Shown: positions 1 to 7,430, counted from the first letter of the stretch. The stretch is DNA of 64,000 nt from Maricaulis sp965242785 (GCA_965242785.1 CBDETA010000003.1:696082-760081), one strand, 5' to 3'. Numbers and translations: made by a program. Notes: generated by a model from the sequence alone, not told the origin.

Positions 1-169
1 CGCCGGCCCAGCGCGCCCGGTTCGGCTTGACCCCGCGTTGCGAGGCCCGCTCGCGCTGCGGTGCAAACAACAGCTCCGGTTCTGCCTCGCAGACCGTGTT
101 TGCCGCCTCGATGGCGGACACCAGATCGGCAGGCAGTTTGACCACGCGATTGGGTTGCAGGGCGTTCAT
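1..169 (-). CDS. Hypothetical phage protein (C-terminus off the left edge)
   Basis: Fifty-six residues are visible, starting MNALQPNRVVKLPADLVSAI, and the frame is open to the window edge. The start codon overlaps the stop of the DnaB-type helicase gene by 4 nt (ATGA), so it is translationally coupled as the next gene of the minus-strand early operon. No family is recognised from the visible part. Confidence 0.6.
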   Translation of the reverse strand, partial: MNALQPNRVVKLPADLVSAIEAANTVCEAEPELLFAPQRERASQRGVKPNRARWAG

Positions 170-1692
170 GGCGCTCTCCTCGGCTCGATGTCGGAAAATT
201 TCGTGCGGGATCCGTCGAAGTGCAGTTCGGCCGTCCCGATGGGCCCGTGCCGCTGCTTGCCGATGATCACCTCGGCGCGATGCTCGATGGCCCGAAACGC
301 GTCTTCCCAGGCCAGATATTCCGGGGTGTCTTCCTGCGGCCGTTCGCGTTCCTTGTAATAGGCCTCGCGATAGACAAAGCAGACCACGTCCGCATCCTGT
401 TCGATCGACCCGGACTCGCGCAGGTCCGACAATTGCGGCCGCTTGTCCGCCCGGTTTTCCACCTGCCGTGACAGCTGGGACAGCGCCAGCACCGGCACGC
501 CCAGATCCTTGGCCAAAGCCTTCAGCGCCTGGGTCACCTCGGACACTTCCTGCACCCGGCTTTCCCCGGCCCGCGTGCGCGAGGCGGTCACAAGCTGCAG
601 GTAATCCACAATGATCAGGTCCAGCCCGTGCGTGCGCTTCAGGCGACGCGCCCGCGCACACAGCTGGGCGATGGGCAGTCCGCCCTGATCATCGATGTGC
701 AGGGGCAGCGAGGCGATTTCCAACGCTGCATCGCGCAGCATCTCATACTCGATCCGGTCAATCTCGCCGCGCCGGATTTTGGTGCCCGGAATGCCCGTGT
801 AATCGGCCAGCAGGCGCGTCGCCAATTGCTCCGACGACATCTCCAGCGAGAAAAACCCGACCACCCCGCCCTTGATGGTCTTGTGCCCGCCCTCGGGCAG
901 CGCCTTCGCCTCATAGGCCTTGGCGACCGAGAAGGCGATATTCGTGGCCAGGGCGGTTTTGCCCATCGAGGGGCGCCCGGCCAGGATGATCAGATCGGTC
1001 GGGTGCAGCCCGCCCAGCTTGTCATCCAGCGCCTTCAGACCGGTGGATATCCCCGACAGGCCGCCATCGCGTTCATACGCGGCCGAGGCCTGTTCCAGCG
1101 ATCCGGCCAGCGCCGTCTTGAAACTGACAAAGCCCCGCTTCGCCGAACCGATCTCGGCCAGGCCGTAAATCTGCTGTTCCACATCCGACAGCAGTGCCCG
1201 CGCGTCGATCTCGGCATCCGCGCCGGCGCGTTCGCTCAACTCCCGGCCGATCCGCACGCCCTCGCGCCGCAGGAACAGCTCGTGGATGATCTTGGCGTAT
1301 TCCACAGCCGCCAGGCCGGAAACCGCCCCCTCCATCAGCACGGCCAGATAGGTGGTGCCGCCGATATCGGCCAGCCCTTCATCGCGCTGGAAATGGGTTT
1401 TCAGCACCACCGCATCGGCCAAGGATCCGCGCGAGATCAGGTCTGCCGCCGTCGCGTAGATTCGCTGATGCACCGGGTCATAGAAGTGATCAGCCTTCAG
1501 CCAATCGGCCACGCGGTAGTAAAGCTCGTTGTCGTACAACAGCGCGCCCAGGAAGGCCTGCTCGCCCTCCAGATTGTGCGGCGGTTCAGTGGATTTCGGG
1601 TCGCCGGTGATGAAGGGCTGCAGCGCCGATGTCATCGGCACCACCGTGCCATAGCCCGGCCGGTGCCCAGCGCCTGTTCCGTAATCATCCAT
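166..1692 (-). CDS. dnaB: Replicative DNA helicase, DnaB family (phage)
   Basis: A 508-residue protein that should unwind DNA ahead of the phage replication fork as a hexamer. An N-terminal DnaB domain covers about residues 40-150. A RecA-like helicase core follows, with Walker A AGRPSMGKT near 238-246, the motif FSLEMSSEQL near 281, Walker B DLIIVDYLQL near 358-367, and the motif QLSRQVENR followed by LSDLRESGSIEQDADVV. Length and motif order match full DnaB. The start is chosen at MDDYG because GGGGAGG stands 7 nt upstream and the ATG overlaps the upstream stop; an open frame continues upstream but overlaps the preceding gene. The position in the early operon suggests a phage-owned replication helicase rather than the host copy. 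Confidence 0.93.
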   Translation of the reverse strand: MDDYGTGAGHRPGYGTVVPMTSALQPFITGDPKSTEPPHNLEGEQAFLGALLYDNELYYRVADWLKADHFYDPVHQRIYATAADLISRGSLADAVVLKTHFQRDEGLADIGGTTYLAVLMEGAVSGLAAVEYAKIIHELFLRREGVRIGRELSERAGADAEIDARALLSDVEQQIYGLAEIGSAKRGFVSFKTALAGSLEQASAAYERDGGLSGISTGLKALDDKLGGLHPTDLIILAGRPSMGKTALATNIAFSVAKAYEAKALPEGGHKTIKGGVVGFFSLEMSSEQLATRLLADYTGIPGTKIRRGEIDRIEYEMLRDAALEIASLPLHIDDQGGLPIAQLCARARRLKRTHGLDLIIVDYLQLVTASRTRAGESRVQEVSEVTQALKALAKDLGVPVLALSQLSRQVENRADKRPQLSDLRESGSIEQDADVVCFVYREAYYKERERPQEDTPEYLAWEDAFRAIEHRAEVIIGKQRHGPIGTAELHFDGSRTKFSDIEPRRAP

Positions 1693-2020
1693 GGGCGGCC
1701 CTCCCCTCGGCCACAAACCGCCCCTCGCGCAGATAGCCGCGCCAGCCGGCGGGAGTTTCGATTTCCGGATAAACGCTGGCCTCGAACACCGATCCGGTGA
1801 CCAGCCAGGACGGCCGCCGCCATGGCTGGCGATATCCCACCGGATCCACCACCACCCGCTCGCCCGAAACCGGGCAGCACAGCTCGATCCGGGCAATGCT
1901 GCCCGGCTTCAGGCACGGCCGGCCGGCCGCATCCTGGAATTGATAGTCGCCGGGCCACAGCACCCGGCCCTCGCGGATCAGATTGGCCTTGAAGCGCTGC
2001 GGGCGCGGGCGGGCGGTCAT
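1685..2020 (-). CDS. Hypothetical phage protein, 111 aa
   Basis: A 111-residue protein starting MTARPRPQRFKANLIREG. It overlaps the upstream ASCH gene by 4 nt (ATGA), and its stop overlaps the helicase start, so it is coupled on both sides. A central CLKPGSIARIELCCPVSGER segment has three cysteines that might bind a metal, but no complete zinc motif is seen. I do not recognise the family. Its place directly before the helicase gene hints at a replication-associated accessory role, which is inference only. Confidence 0.65.
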   Translation of the reverse strand: MTARPRPQRFKANLIREGRVLWPGDYQFQDAAGRPCLKPGSIARIELCCPVSGERVVVDPVGYRQPWRRPSWLVTGSVFEASVYPEIETPAGWRGYLREGRFVAEGRAAHG

Positions 2021-2451
2021 CCCGCACCCCCTGCCGTTTCGCCCATGTCGAACGCAGCCCAGCGGGCGGCCGCCAGGATGCGCTCGCGCAGTTCGGGTGG
2101 CGGCACGAACAGGCCCAGCTTGCCGCGCCCCTCGATGGGTTTCTGGAAGGGCACCGGATCCGCCAGCACCCAGGCGCGCGGCCCGGTGAAGAAGGCGCTC
2201 TCGTGATGCGACACCACATCCACCAGCCGCGCGATGCCGACAAAGCCGCCGGTCTGCAGCGTGTCCGGCAAGGGCCAGCCCTGCGCCACGAAGGCAGCGC
2301 GGGCCTCCTCATCCACCATGCGAGCGGCATGAATGATCAGCGGCCCGCGATAGCGCGTCGACCAGCTGCGATTCTCCACCGGCTTGTGCCCGGCCAGAAT
2401 GGCCCAGGCCCAGGGCTGGCGTATGGATAGGGCGGGGATAGGATCGATCAT
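2017..2451 (-). CDS. ASCH-domain protein
   Basis: A 144-residue protein opening with ALSIRQPWAWAILAGHKPVE, the typical start of the ASCH (ASC-1 homology) fold. The fold binds nucleic acid, and the E. coli member YqfB is an acetylcytidine amidohydrolase. Further ASCH-like stretches are RYRGPLIIHAA and GFVGIARLVDVV. The start at MIDPIPALS is chosen because the family motif begins just after it; the 18-codon upstream extension is proline/arginine-rich and overlaps a hairpin. A second ASCH-like protein is encoded in the opposite early operon at 8786-9526. The substrate is unknown. Confidence 0.75.
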   Translation of the reverse strand: MIDPIPALSIRQPWAWAILAGHKPVENRSWSTRYRGPLIIHAARMVDEEARAAFVAQGWPLPDTLQTGGFVGIARLVDVVSHHESAFFTGPRAWVLADPVPFQKPIEGRGKLGLFVPPPELRERILAAARWAAFDMGETAGGAG

Positions 2452-2464
2452 TGCGGCAGGCCTC

Positions 2465-2498
2465 AAAAAGGCCCGCCCCGCGGGATGTCCCGCAGGGC
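2465..2498 (-). terminator. Terminator-like hairpin inside the minus early operon
   Basis: On the minus strand a 10-11 bp GC stem with one G-U pair (positions 2498-2475) is followed after five bases by TTTTT (2469-2465). It lies in the only sizeable gap of this operon, between the DUF2303 gene and the ASCH gene. It could be an attenuator that makes helicase expression depend on antitermination. The U-run is short and displaced, so efficiency is uncertain. Confidence 0.45.
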
Positions 2499-2508
2499 AG
2501 GACACGTC

Positions 2509-3381
2509 CTATCGGGTGGTCCGTCCAAAGAAGACCGGCACGCCGGTGTCCTCGGTAACCTTGAAGGCAATCTGCCGGAACAGGGCCTGCCGGGCGTACT
2601 CCACGCGGTGCCAGTTGAAACCCAGCAACAGCCCGCCGGACGTCACCCGGAAAGTCAGGCGCGCCTCCAGCTGCATCGGTTCCTCACCGGCATAGATGGG
2701 GATGTCCACAGTGAACTTGCGCGGCACCACAACCTGTCCCGTCGTGCGGGTCTCTTCCTCATAGCGGAAGGCCCGGTCGCCGTTCTCGGTGCGGAATGAC
2801 GACTTGAAGTTCGCCCCCTGCACCGCTTCCAGATCGCGGGCGATCTCGATCAGGGATCCCGCTTCCGGATGCAGCACATCCGTCGCGTTCTCTTCCAGGA
2901 AATGTGCGAACTCGTCCTGCTGGTGCAGCTCGCCCTCGAATGCATCCCAGCGCTTGAACTCCTCGGACACCCGCAAGGCCAGCACTGCCTGGTGCTCACG
3001 CGCACGCACCCGCACAGCAAGGTCCTCGGGTGTTTCAAAGGTCGCATCGTCCGAGGCCAGGTGATAGTCGACCAGGCCTTGAATCACCGCCCGGTCGATA
3101 TCGGCGACCAGCACGGATCCGCCTTCCTTGAACCGGTTCAGGTAATCGATCAGGCTCTGCCGATCATCCACCACGATTGTCGAACGCGGCCGTGGCGCCA
3201 GGCGGTTCGGGTCGGACACATCCTTGAACTCATAGCCTTCCGGCACCATCGCAAATGCGCGGCCATCCGCCAGCGCATGCACCGGTCGGGCCGAAAAGCC
3301 CGCCTCGATCGCAGCGGCCAGCGCTTCGGCGGGCCGCGGATACGCTGCCGATGTTTCGGCAGCCTGGGTTTCGTCTGTCAT
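2509..3381 (-). CDS. DUF2303 family phage protein (YfdQ-like)
   Basis: A 290-residue soluble protein. The segments DRAVIQGLVDYHL, EFAHFLEENATDV, LIEIARDLEAVQGANFKS and the C-terminal beta-rich part resemble the DUF2303 family, which includes E. coli prophage protein YfdQ. The function of the family is unknown; members commonly sit in early regions of temperate phages near recombination or replication genes. The gene lies between a small conserved-looking protein (3427-3765) and a terminator-like hairpin (2465-2498). Confidence 0.72.
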   Translation of the reverse strand: MTDETQAAETSAAYPRPAEALAAAIEAGFSARPVHALADGRAFAMVPEGYEFKDVSDPNRLAPRPRSTIVVDDRQSLIDYLNRFKEGGSVLVADIDRAVIQGLVDYHLASDDATFETPEDLAVRVRAREHQAVLALRVSEEFKRWDAFEGELHQQDEFAHFLEENATDVLHPEAGSLIEIARDLEAVQGANFKSSFRTENGDRAFRYEEETRTTGQVVVPRKFTVDIPIYAGEEPMQLEARLTFRVTSGGLLLGFNWHRVEYARQALFRQIAFKVTEDTGVPVFFGRTTR

Positions 3382-3426
3382 GGGTCAGGTCCTTTTGACT
3401 GAAGGGAAAACGCAAAGCCCCGGTCG

Positions 3427-3765
3427 CTAGTGCGCCGGGGTCTCGCCGAGAATTTTCTCCCGGCGGGCGGCCAGATCGTCCTCGATGTCGGTCTGGCGCG
3501 GATCGGTCTTGGTCAGGCGGGCCTCATCCGTCAGGAAGAAGATGCCCGTGCCCAGGGCGCGCTTCGGCAGCTTGCTGGTGACCACCGGCTTGCATTCCAG
3601 CTGCCCGGCCTTGTTGAGCTTCATCGGCAGTTTGATCGTCAGATCACCGCCCTCGCCCGTCTGGTGGATGGCTTCGAGCAGCTTATCCAGCTGGTCGGAG
3701 CATTCCCCGGCCAGCGCACCACCGCGCAAGCCCAGGAAGAACTCGTTGAAACTGATGGTCTTCAT
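3427..3765 (-). CDS. Hypothetical phage protein, 112 aa
   Basis: A 112-residue protein starting MKTISFNEFFLGLRGGALAG. The start at 3765 is supported by GAGGTG upstream and a 4-nt overlap with the preceding gene. The C-terminal part (KRALGTGIFFLTDEARLTKT) looks globular, with alternating charge. No domain is recognised. Its position just before the DUF2303 gene suggests the two are expressed together, and they may act together. Confidence 0.65.
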   Translation of the reverse strand: MKTISFNEFFLGLRGGALAGECSDQLDKLLEAIHQTGEGGDLTIKLPMKLNKAGQLECKPVVTSKLPKRALGTGIFFLTDEARLTKTDPRQTDIEDDLAARREKILGETPAH

Positions 3766-3950
3766 GACCGCACCTCGTCCTGGTTCTGAAAATGGATCTG
3801 GCCCTGTCCGCCAACAGCGGTTCGTACGGGCCCGGGCACGCACACGCCCGGCCCTGCCCCGCGCCGGGCCAGCGCCCGCGCGGTGTCCTCAAAGTCCTGT
3901 TCGTCCGCCCACAGGCGGCGAATGGGTGGGGGAAGATGCGCCCAGATCAT
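3762..3950 (-). CDS. Small hypothetical phage protein, 62 aa
   Basis: A 62-residue frame starting MIWAHLPPPIRRLWADEQDF. Both ends overlap neighbouring genes by exactly 4 nt (ATGA), the spacing used throughout this operon, which is the main evidence that it is translated. The sequence is basic and proline-rich, with no recognised domain. Confidence 0.5.
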   Translation of the reverse strand: MIWAHLPPPIRRLWADEQDFEDTARALARRGAGPGVCVPGPVRTAVGGQGQIHFQNQDEVRS

Positions 3951-4624
3951 TGGGCGCCCTTGATCGGCGCGGTCTTGACGCGCTCGACTACGATCTCGAC
4001 CTGTTGACAGGCGTCCCGCGGCCTCAGCGGCATCGGCAGGAACACATCAAACCCGTTGCGCTCGGAAACCGCGTTGAATTTCCCGGCCACCGCTTCGGCG
4101 AAACTGATCTTGGAGAACTCCGTGTACTGGCCGATCTTCAAGCAGTTGAACAAGGCGCGCTGGGCCTGCACCTCCAGCGTCTCGCGCAAGGTGTCATCGC
4201 TCACCCGGTTGCCGGTGATGCCGTCGTCTGACCGGTTGATTTTCTTGATGATGTCGCACATCCGACCGACCGCGGCAGATACCTGCAGGGCCGAACGTTC
4301 GGGGCAGAACAATTCACCGGGAAAGGCCTTGGCGACCAGATCCGCAAAGTACTTCGACGGAAATGCCGGCATGCCGGCACGGGCTGCCAGCAGGTCGAGA
4401 TAAATGACCACATCCGCCAGCTCGCCCGCGATCCGCCGGTCGCTGTTCTCGTTCCGGCAGTGATTGCGCGCAACCACCTCGTCGCACAGCTCGTCCACCT
4501 CACCGGCCAGGGCAACCGCCCAGCGGTTCAGGTCCCAGCTCATCACCCCGCCATGGGGATGCCAGAGGGCGCAGCGTTCCAGATTGCGTTCACGCAACAG
4601 CTCAAAATCGAAAGCCTCGCTCAT
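3947..4624 (-). CDS. MazG-like nucleotide pyrophosphohydrolase family protein
   Basis: A 225-residue protein. The N-terminal half contains RWAVALAGEVDELCDEV and, about 30 residues on, IAGELADVVIYLDLLAA. This spacing of an E-x3-E/D helix and an E-x2-D helix is the metal-binding signature of the MazG/all-alpha NTP pyrophosphohydrolase fold. Such enzymes hydrolyse nucleoside triphosphates and may alter nucleotide or alarmone pools during infection. The C-terminal half (SKISFAEAVAGKFNAVSERN) resembles the tail of phage MazG-like proteins. The start overlaps the upstream stop (ATGA). Substrate not predictable. Confidence 0.72.
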   Translation of the reverse strand: MSEAFDFELLRERNLERCALWHPHGGVMSWDLNRWAVALAGEVDELCDEVVARNHCRNENSDRRIAGELADVVIYLDLLAARAGMPAFPSKYFADLVAKAFPGELFCPERSALQVSAAVGRMCDIIKKINRSDDGITGNRVSDDTLRETLEVQAQRALFNCLKIGQYTEFSKISFAEAVAGKFNAVSERNGFDVFLPMPLRPRDACQQVEIVVERVKTAPIKGAQ

Positions 4625-4992
4625 GCCGGCTCCCCTTCCTTTTTCCGGGTTGAAAACTGCACCACGCGGGCGTCGGCCCGCGCCTCGGTCTGGGCTTGGG
4701 CCAGGGCGCGCACCACGGCGCACATGGGCCCTTCGGCGGCGACGCGTTCCTGACTGGTCAGAAGGTCATCAAGATCCCAAGGGTTCGGCACCGTCAGCCG
4801 GTCGCCCAGCATGCTTTCCAGGATCCAGATCGCGTCCAGCACCAGCTTGATGTCGCTGGCCGCATGCATCGGCCGCATCGCCGGCAGGTGGATAAGGTCC
4901 AGCCCGGTCAACGCGCCATTGCGGTCGAACAGGCCGTCCACCGTCACCCGGGTGGCGCGCCAGAGGATCGCGATCTCGACGCGCCGCCCCAT
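4621..4992 (-). CDS. Hypothetical phage protein, 123 aa
   Basis: A 123-residue protein starting MGRRVEIAILWRATRVTVDG. Residues 45-65 (DIKLVLDAIWILESML) form a likely amphipathic helix, and the C-terminus is alanine/arginine-rich. The frame is open further upstream, but a 43-codon membrane-protein gene occupies that DNA and its stop TGA overlaps this ATG, so the short start is preferred. No family recognised. Confidence 0.6.
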   Translation of the reverse strand: MGRRVEIAILWRATRVTVDGLFDRNGALTGLDLIHLPAMRPMHAASDIKLVLDAIWILESMLGDRLTVPNPWDLDDLLTSQERVAAEGPMCAVVRALAQAQTEARADARVVQFSTRKKEGEPA

Positions 4993-5123
4993 CACATCAC
5001 CCCGCGCCAGGCCAGCGTCGCGCAGACCATCAGCGCCCCCGACGCCAGCAACAGGGAAAACACCGCACACAGGGTCAGGCCGGTGCGCGCTTCCAGACGG
5101 GTGGGCGGGGTCGAGCGCGGCAT
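4992..5123 (-). CDS. Tiny single-span membrane protein, 43 aa
   Basis: A 43-codon frame with one hydrophobic segment (LTLCAVFSLLLASGALMVCA, about residues 17-36) after a basic N-terminus with four arginines in the first 15 residues, so the tail is probably outside. Its ATG shares one base with the stop of the CII-like gene, and its stop shares one base with the next ATG. That exact tiling of an otherwise empty 130-bp gap supports translation. Function unknown; possibly a small inner-membrane early protein. Confidence 0.55.
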   Translation of the reverse strand: MPRSTPPTRLEARTGLTLCAVFSLLLASGALMVCATLAWRGVM

Positions 5124-5623
5124 CAGCCTGCCTCCCCTTTGAGATGCGGATGCTCGGCCAGCAAAGCCGCCTCGGCCGCGGCAAAGGCGCGGATCCCCTC
5201 GCGAAGGGCGCGCAGGAAGTCCGGCGCCTCCTCACGGTCCACACGGCCATCGGCCAGATCGGCAGCGGCCTGCACACCAAACTCGCAGGCCTCGCGCAGG
5301 GCGTCGAAATGCACCCCCTTGCCTTTCACCGTCTCCGGTGCCGGCATCAGCAGATAGCCCGCCATCCGCGCCATCGCCTCGGTCACCCGGGGATAGCTGG
5401 CATGCCGTTCCGCGTCGGCGATCACATCGATGGGCGCAAAGGCTTGATGGGAATGCACCGTATAGCCGCGCAGCGTTTCCGCGCACCCGGCTCGCGTCTC
5501 CTGCCAGAACTGCTCTGGCCCGCCATTATCGCGCAGCACCAGCCGTGTGGCGTTTTTCAGCGCGGCATAGTCATCCGCGCCCAGCACCCGGCACGCGGGC
5601 GGTTTGGCTATACGGCCACCCAT
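5123..5623 (-). CDS. CII / phage CP76-like regulatory protein
   Basis: A 166-residue protein preceded by a strong GGGAGG about 9 nt before the ATG. Residues 15-95 (DYAALKNATRLVLRDNGGPE, then VHSHQAFAPIDVIADAE and PRVTEAMARMAGYLL) resemble the phage CII family PF06892 seen in alphaproteobacterial prophages, with a helix-turn-helix that reads the cro-cII promoter region. It lies downstream of cro on the same strand, as lambda cII does, behind a terminator and an inverted repeat. It may promote repressor or integrase expression at lysogeny. The family call rests on remembered similarity. Confidence 0.6.
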   Translation of the reverse strand: MGGRIAKPPACRVLGADDYAALKNATRLVLRDNGGPEQFWQETRAGCAETLRGYTVHSHQAFAPIDVIADAERHASYPRVTEAMARMAGYLLMPAPETVKGKGVHFDALREACEFGVQAAADLADGRVDREEAPDFLRALREGIRAFAAAEAALLAEHPHLKGEAG

Positions 5624-5664
5624 TCTTGGGTTCCTCCCGCTGTTCCGAATTTGCAGACCGCGCC

Positions 5665-5686
5665 TGACGGGGAATGATCCCCGTCA
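5665..5686. repeat. Perfect inverted repeat upstream of the CII-like gene
   Basis: TGACGGGG (5665-5672) and CCCCGTCA (5679-5686) flank a 6-base spacer, about 42 bp upstream of the CII-like start codon. No U-run follows on either strand, so it is more likely an operator or an RNA leader hairpin than a terminator. Confidence 0.5.
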
Positions 5687-5823
5687 TGGCGAAACACACC
5701 GACACCCCCCTCACCCCGGCCCACATTGCCCGCATCGCGGCGGATCTGGGCGGCCCGGCCGATCCGGCCCGCGACGCACGCATCGCGCGGCATGTCGCGG
5801 CACACGGTCGCCCGTCCACGGTC

Positions 5824-5863
5824 AAAGAAACGCCCGCCCCGGCGGGGATCACCGGGACGGGCG
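5824..5863 (-). terminator. Intrinsic terminator between cro and the CII-like gene (tR1-like)
   Basis: On the minus strand a 12-bp stem with one mismatch (arms 5863-5852 and 5842-5831) is followed at once by TTTCTTT (5830-5824). It lies about 86 bp after the cro stop and before the CII-like gene, the same place as lambda tR1. Some read-through or antitermination would be needed to express the rest of the operon. Confidence 0.6.
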
Positions 5864-5948
5864 CCCAATGCCCTGCGGTTACGGCGCGAGGCTGCCGTCG
5901 TGACACAACAGCACTCGCCACGCAGGGCGGGGAGGAAACATGAGGGCA

Positions 5949-6203
5949 TCACGAGGACACCTCCGGCCGGGCGGCCGCATCCGGCGCGACAAGGCCGAGG
6001 GCGCGTTCAACCGCAATCAGGTTTTCAATGGTCCGGGGGCGCCAGCCGGGGCGTGCCATGTCCTTGATCGCACTCGCAGGGACTTCGCACTGCTTGGCAA
6101 AAGCCGCCTTATTGAATCCACGGGCATTCAGCGCAGTCTGGATCAGTGCCAACGACTGCTCGGTAGCAGTCCTTGTTTTCTTTGGAGAAAGAGACTCGCT
6201 CAT
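5949..6203 (-). CDS. Cro-like helix-turn-helix protein
   Basis: An 84-residue basic protein. Residues 16-66 (LALIQTALNARGFNKAAFAK, then CEVPASAIKDMA and IENLIAVERALGL) fit a lambda-repressor-type helix-turn-helix, with no effector domain. It is the first gene of the minus-strand early operon, divergent from the larger repressor gene, and starts about 20 nt after the predicted transcription start, with GAGGGT upstream. By position and size it should be the Cro counterpart, binding the ACGACGA-N4-TCGTCGT operators to shut down repressor synthesis. The role is inferred from layout. Confidence 0.75.
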   Translation of the reverse strand: MSESLSPKKTRTATEQSLALIQTALNARGFNKAAFAKQCEVPASAIKDMARPGWRPRTIENLIAVERALGLVAPDAAARPEVSS

Positions 6204-6227
6204 GCAGCACCCTCATCAGATGCTCGC

Positions 6228-6257
6228 AGAAAACGACGATCTTTCGTCGTTTGTCAA
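6228..6257 (-). promoter_or_regulatory. Early promoter for the cro operon (PR-like)
   Basis: On the minus strand TTGACA (6257-6252) is followed after 18 bp by TTTTCT (6233-6228). The operator at 6231-6252 fills the whole spacer, so repressor binding would block RNA polymerase. The plus-strand early promoter at 7431-7460 has the same layout. Confidence 0.55.
6231..6252. promoter_or_regulatory. Prophage operator O1
   Basis: Perfect inverted repeat: AAACGACGA (6231-6239), spacer TCTT, TCGTCGTTT (6244-6252). Its core is ACGACGA-N4-TCGTCGT, shared with three other sites in the prophage. It covers the spacer of the cro promoter. Confidence 0.75.
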
Positions 6258-6263
6258 GCGCTA

Positions 6264-6281
6264 GCGACGATTATTCGTCCA
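6264..6281. promoter_or_regulatory. Prophage operator O2 (one degenerate half)
   Basis: GCGACGA-TTAT-TCGTCCA at 6264-6281 matches the operator core with a mismatch in each outer half. Its centre is 31 bp from the centre of O1, about three helical turns, so two repressor dimers would sit on the same DNA face. It lies 36 bp before the repressor start codon. Confidence 0.6.
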
Positions 6282-6316
6282 AGCCCTTCGTTACAAAACG
6301 TGCAAGAACACCAACC

Positions 6317-7006
6317 ATGACCGGCTGGAACGCAGATGCTCAACGCGACGCCTTTAAGCGCGCCATGGCCCGCCTGGGCCTCAAAACCGCGGCGGACATC
6401 GCCCGGCGAACAGGTATTCCCCAAACCACCATTCGCTCCTATCTGAACGGCCAGGCCGACTCGCTATCAGCCCGGAATGAAAAGAAAATCGCGGAAGCTA
6501 CTGGCCTAACACTTGCCCAACTTTACGATGAGGATACGATTGCCACGCGCCAATGCGTGTGGGTTGTTGGGTTCATAGGTATAGGTGGCGTAGTGAGTTA
6601 CATGCAGGGCGATGACCGGCCCAGTGGTCGGCGGGAACCACAAAAGCCGTTCGAATTTGACACAATCCAGGGTTTATATGAGGTGCGCTCACCGCCCGGA
6701 CTGCCTGAAAACAGGACATACATCGCCTACGAGCTTCGCGGGTTTCCCATGCGCCCCGCAAAGGATCGTTGGGTTCTTTATTTCCTGAAGCATGAGGATG
6801 GCGATCTAGCCGATCTCATCGGCGAGCCCTGCATTGTCCAGACCACAGATGGCCGTTCTTTGTTTCGAGTTCTCAGGCCGGGCTACGCAGCAGGCCGTTT
6901 CAACCTGGAAAGCTGGGACGGGACCGACCTGGAGACGGACGTCGAAATCAAATCCGCTCACCTCTATGTCGCGCAGGCCCGCCCCGATATGGCCAGGGCA
7001 GACTAG
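6317..7006 (+). CDS. Prophage repressor (CI-like) with degenerate S24-type C-terminus
   Basis: A 229-residue protein. Residues 20-65 (RLGLKTAADIARRTGIPQTT, then IRSYLNGQADSL) form a helix-turn-helix; the C-terminal 120 residues resemble LexA/CI S24 domains (GLPENRTYIAYELRGFPMRP, LIGEPCIVQTTDGRSLFRVL, GYAAGRFNLESW). Where active S24 proteins have G-D/N-S-M with the catalytic serine, this one reads GFPM, and no clear lysine partner is seen, so RecA-stimulated self-cleavage is doubtful. Divergent from cro and flanked by operators, it should keep the prophage silent. The stop overlaps the stop of the convergent gene at 7003-7353 inside a CTAG. Base composition is lower in GC than neighbours. Confidence 0.82.
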   Translation: MTGWNADAQRDAFKRAMARLGLKTAADIARRTGIPQTTIRSYLNGQADSLSARNEKKIAEATGLTLAQLYDEDTIATRQCVWVVGFIGIGGVVSYMQGDDRPSGRREPQKPFEFDTIQGLYEVRSPPGLPENRTYIAYELRGFPMRPAKDRWVLYFLKHEDGDLADLIGEPCIVQTTDGRSLFRVLRPGYAAGRFNLESWDGTDLETDVEIKSAHLYVAQARPDMARAD

Positions 7007-7353
7007 CTGCCGGACCTGCGCCCTAGAGCTTGCTCGTACCGCGGGTCCACATAGTCATAGCCCGACCGTCCCGGGCGGCGCACATACACAATCGCAGGGC
7101 CATCGCCGAGCACCATGACACGCACGATTGCCACATCAGATCCCGCCGCCCCATGGGTCTCGAAATAGCAGGTAGCACCTGACGGCGATCGCTCGGATCC
7201 AAGCGTCACGCCGATGACGTCCAACCCCGACAACAGCGCCGCTCTCGTCGCCGTGTCATCCTGGCAATGCTGCCAGGCCGGCCACCGCCAAACACAGAAC
7301 CCGACCACAACCACCAGCGCACTCGATAACACCCACCCGATAACGCCGCGCAT
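7003..7353 (-). CDS. Small membrane-anchored protein convergent to the repressor
   Basis: A 116-residue protein with an N-terminal hydrophobic anchor (VIGWVLSSALVVVVGFCVW, residues 4-22) and then a soluble domain with DVAIVRVMVLGDGPAIVYVR and two or three cysteines. GAGGAT lies upstream of the ATG. It is the only minus-strand gene between the repressor and the plus-strand early promoter, and one operator (7408-7425) lies upstream of its start. The position resembles genes expressed from lysogens, such as superinfection-exclusion or conversion genes. No family is recognised, so the role is a guess. Confidence 0.6.
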   Translation of the reverse strand: MRGVIGWVLSSALVVVVGFCVWRWPAWQHCQDDTATRAALLSGLDVIGVTLGSERSPSGATCYFETHGAAGSDVAIVRVMVLGDGPAIVYVRRPGRSGYDYVDPRYEQALGRRSGS

Positions 7354-7407
7354 CGCCCCATCCTCATCAGAATAAACCCAGCATTGCAGCAGAGCACACG
7401 CGACAAC

Positions 7408-7425
7408 ACGACGGAGTTTCGTCGT
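7408..7425. promoter_or_regulatory. Prophage operator O3
   Basis: ACGACGG-AGTT-TCGTCGT at 7408-7425, one mismatch from a perfect repeat of the operator core. Centre 30 bp from O4. It lies just upstream of the plus early promoter and also 55 bp upstream of the divergent gene starting at 7353. Confidence 0.65.
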
Positions 7426-7430
7426 TTTTG

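Noticed and set aside
5686..5943. Plus-strand open frame of 85 codons antisense to the cro-CII gap
   Set aside because: No ribosome site, and it runs through a well-formed minus-strand terminator and an inverted repeat. Composition alone does not support it.
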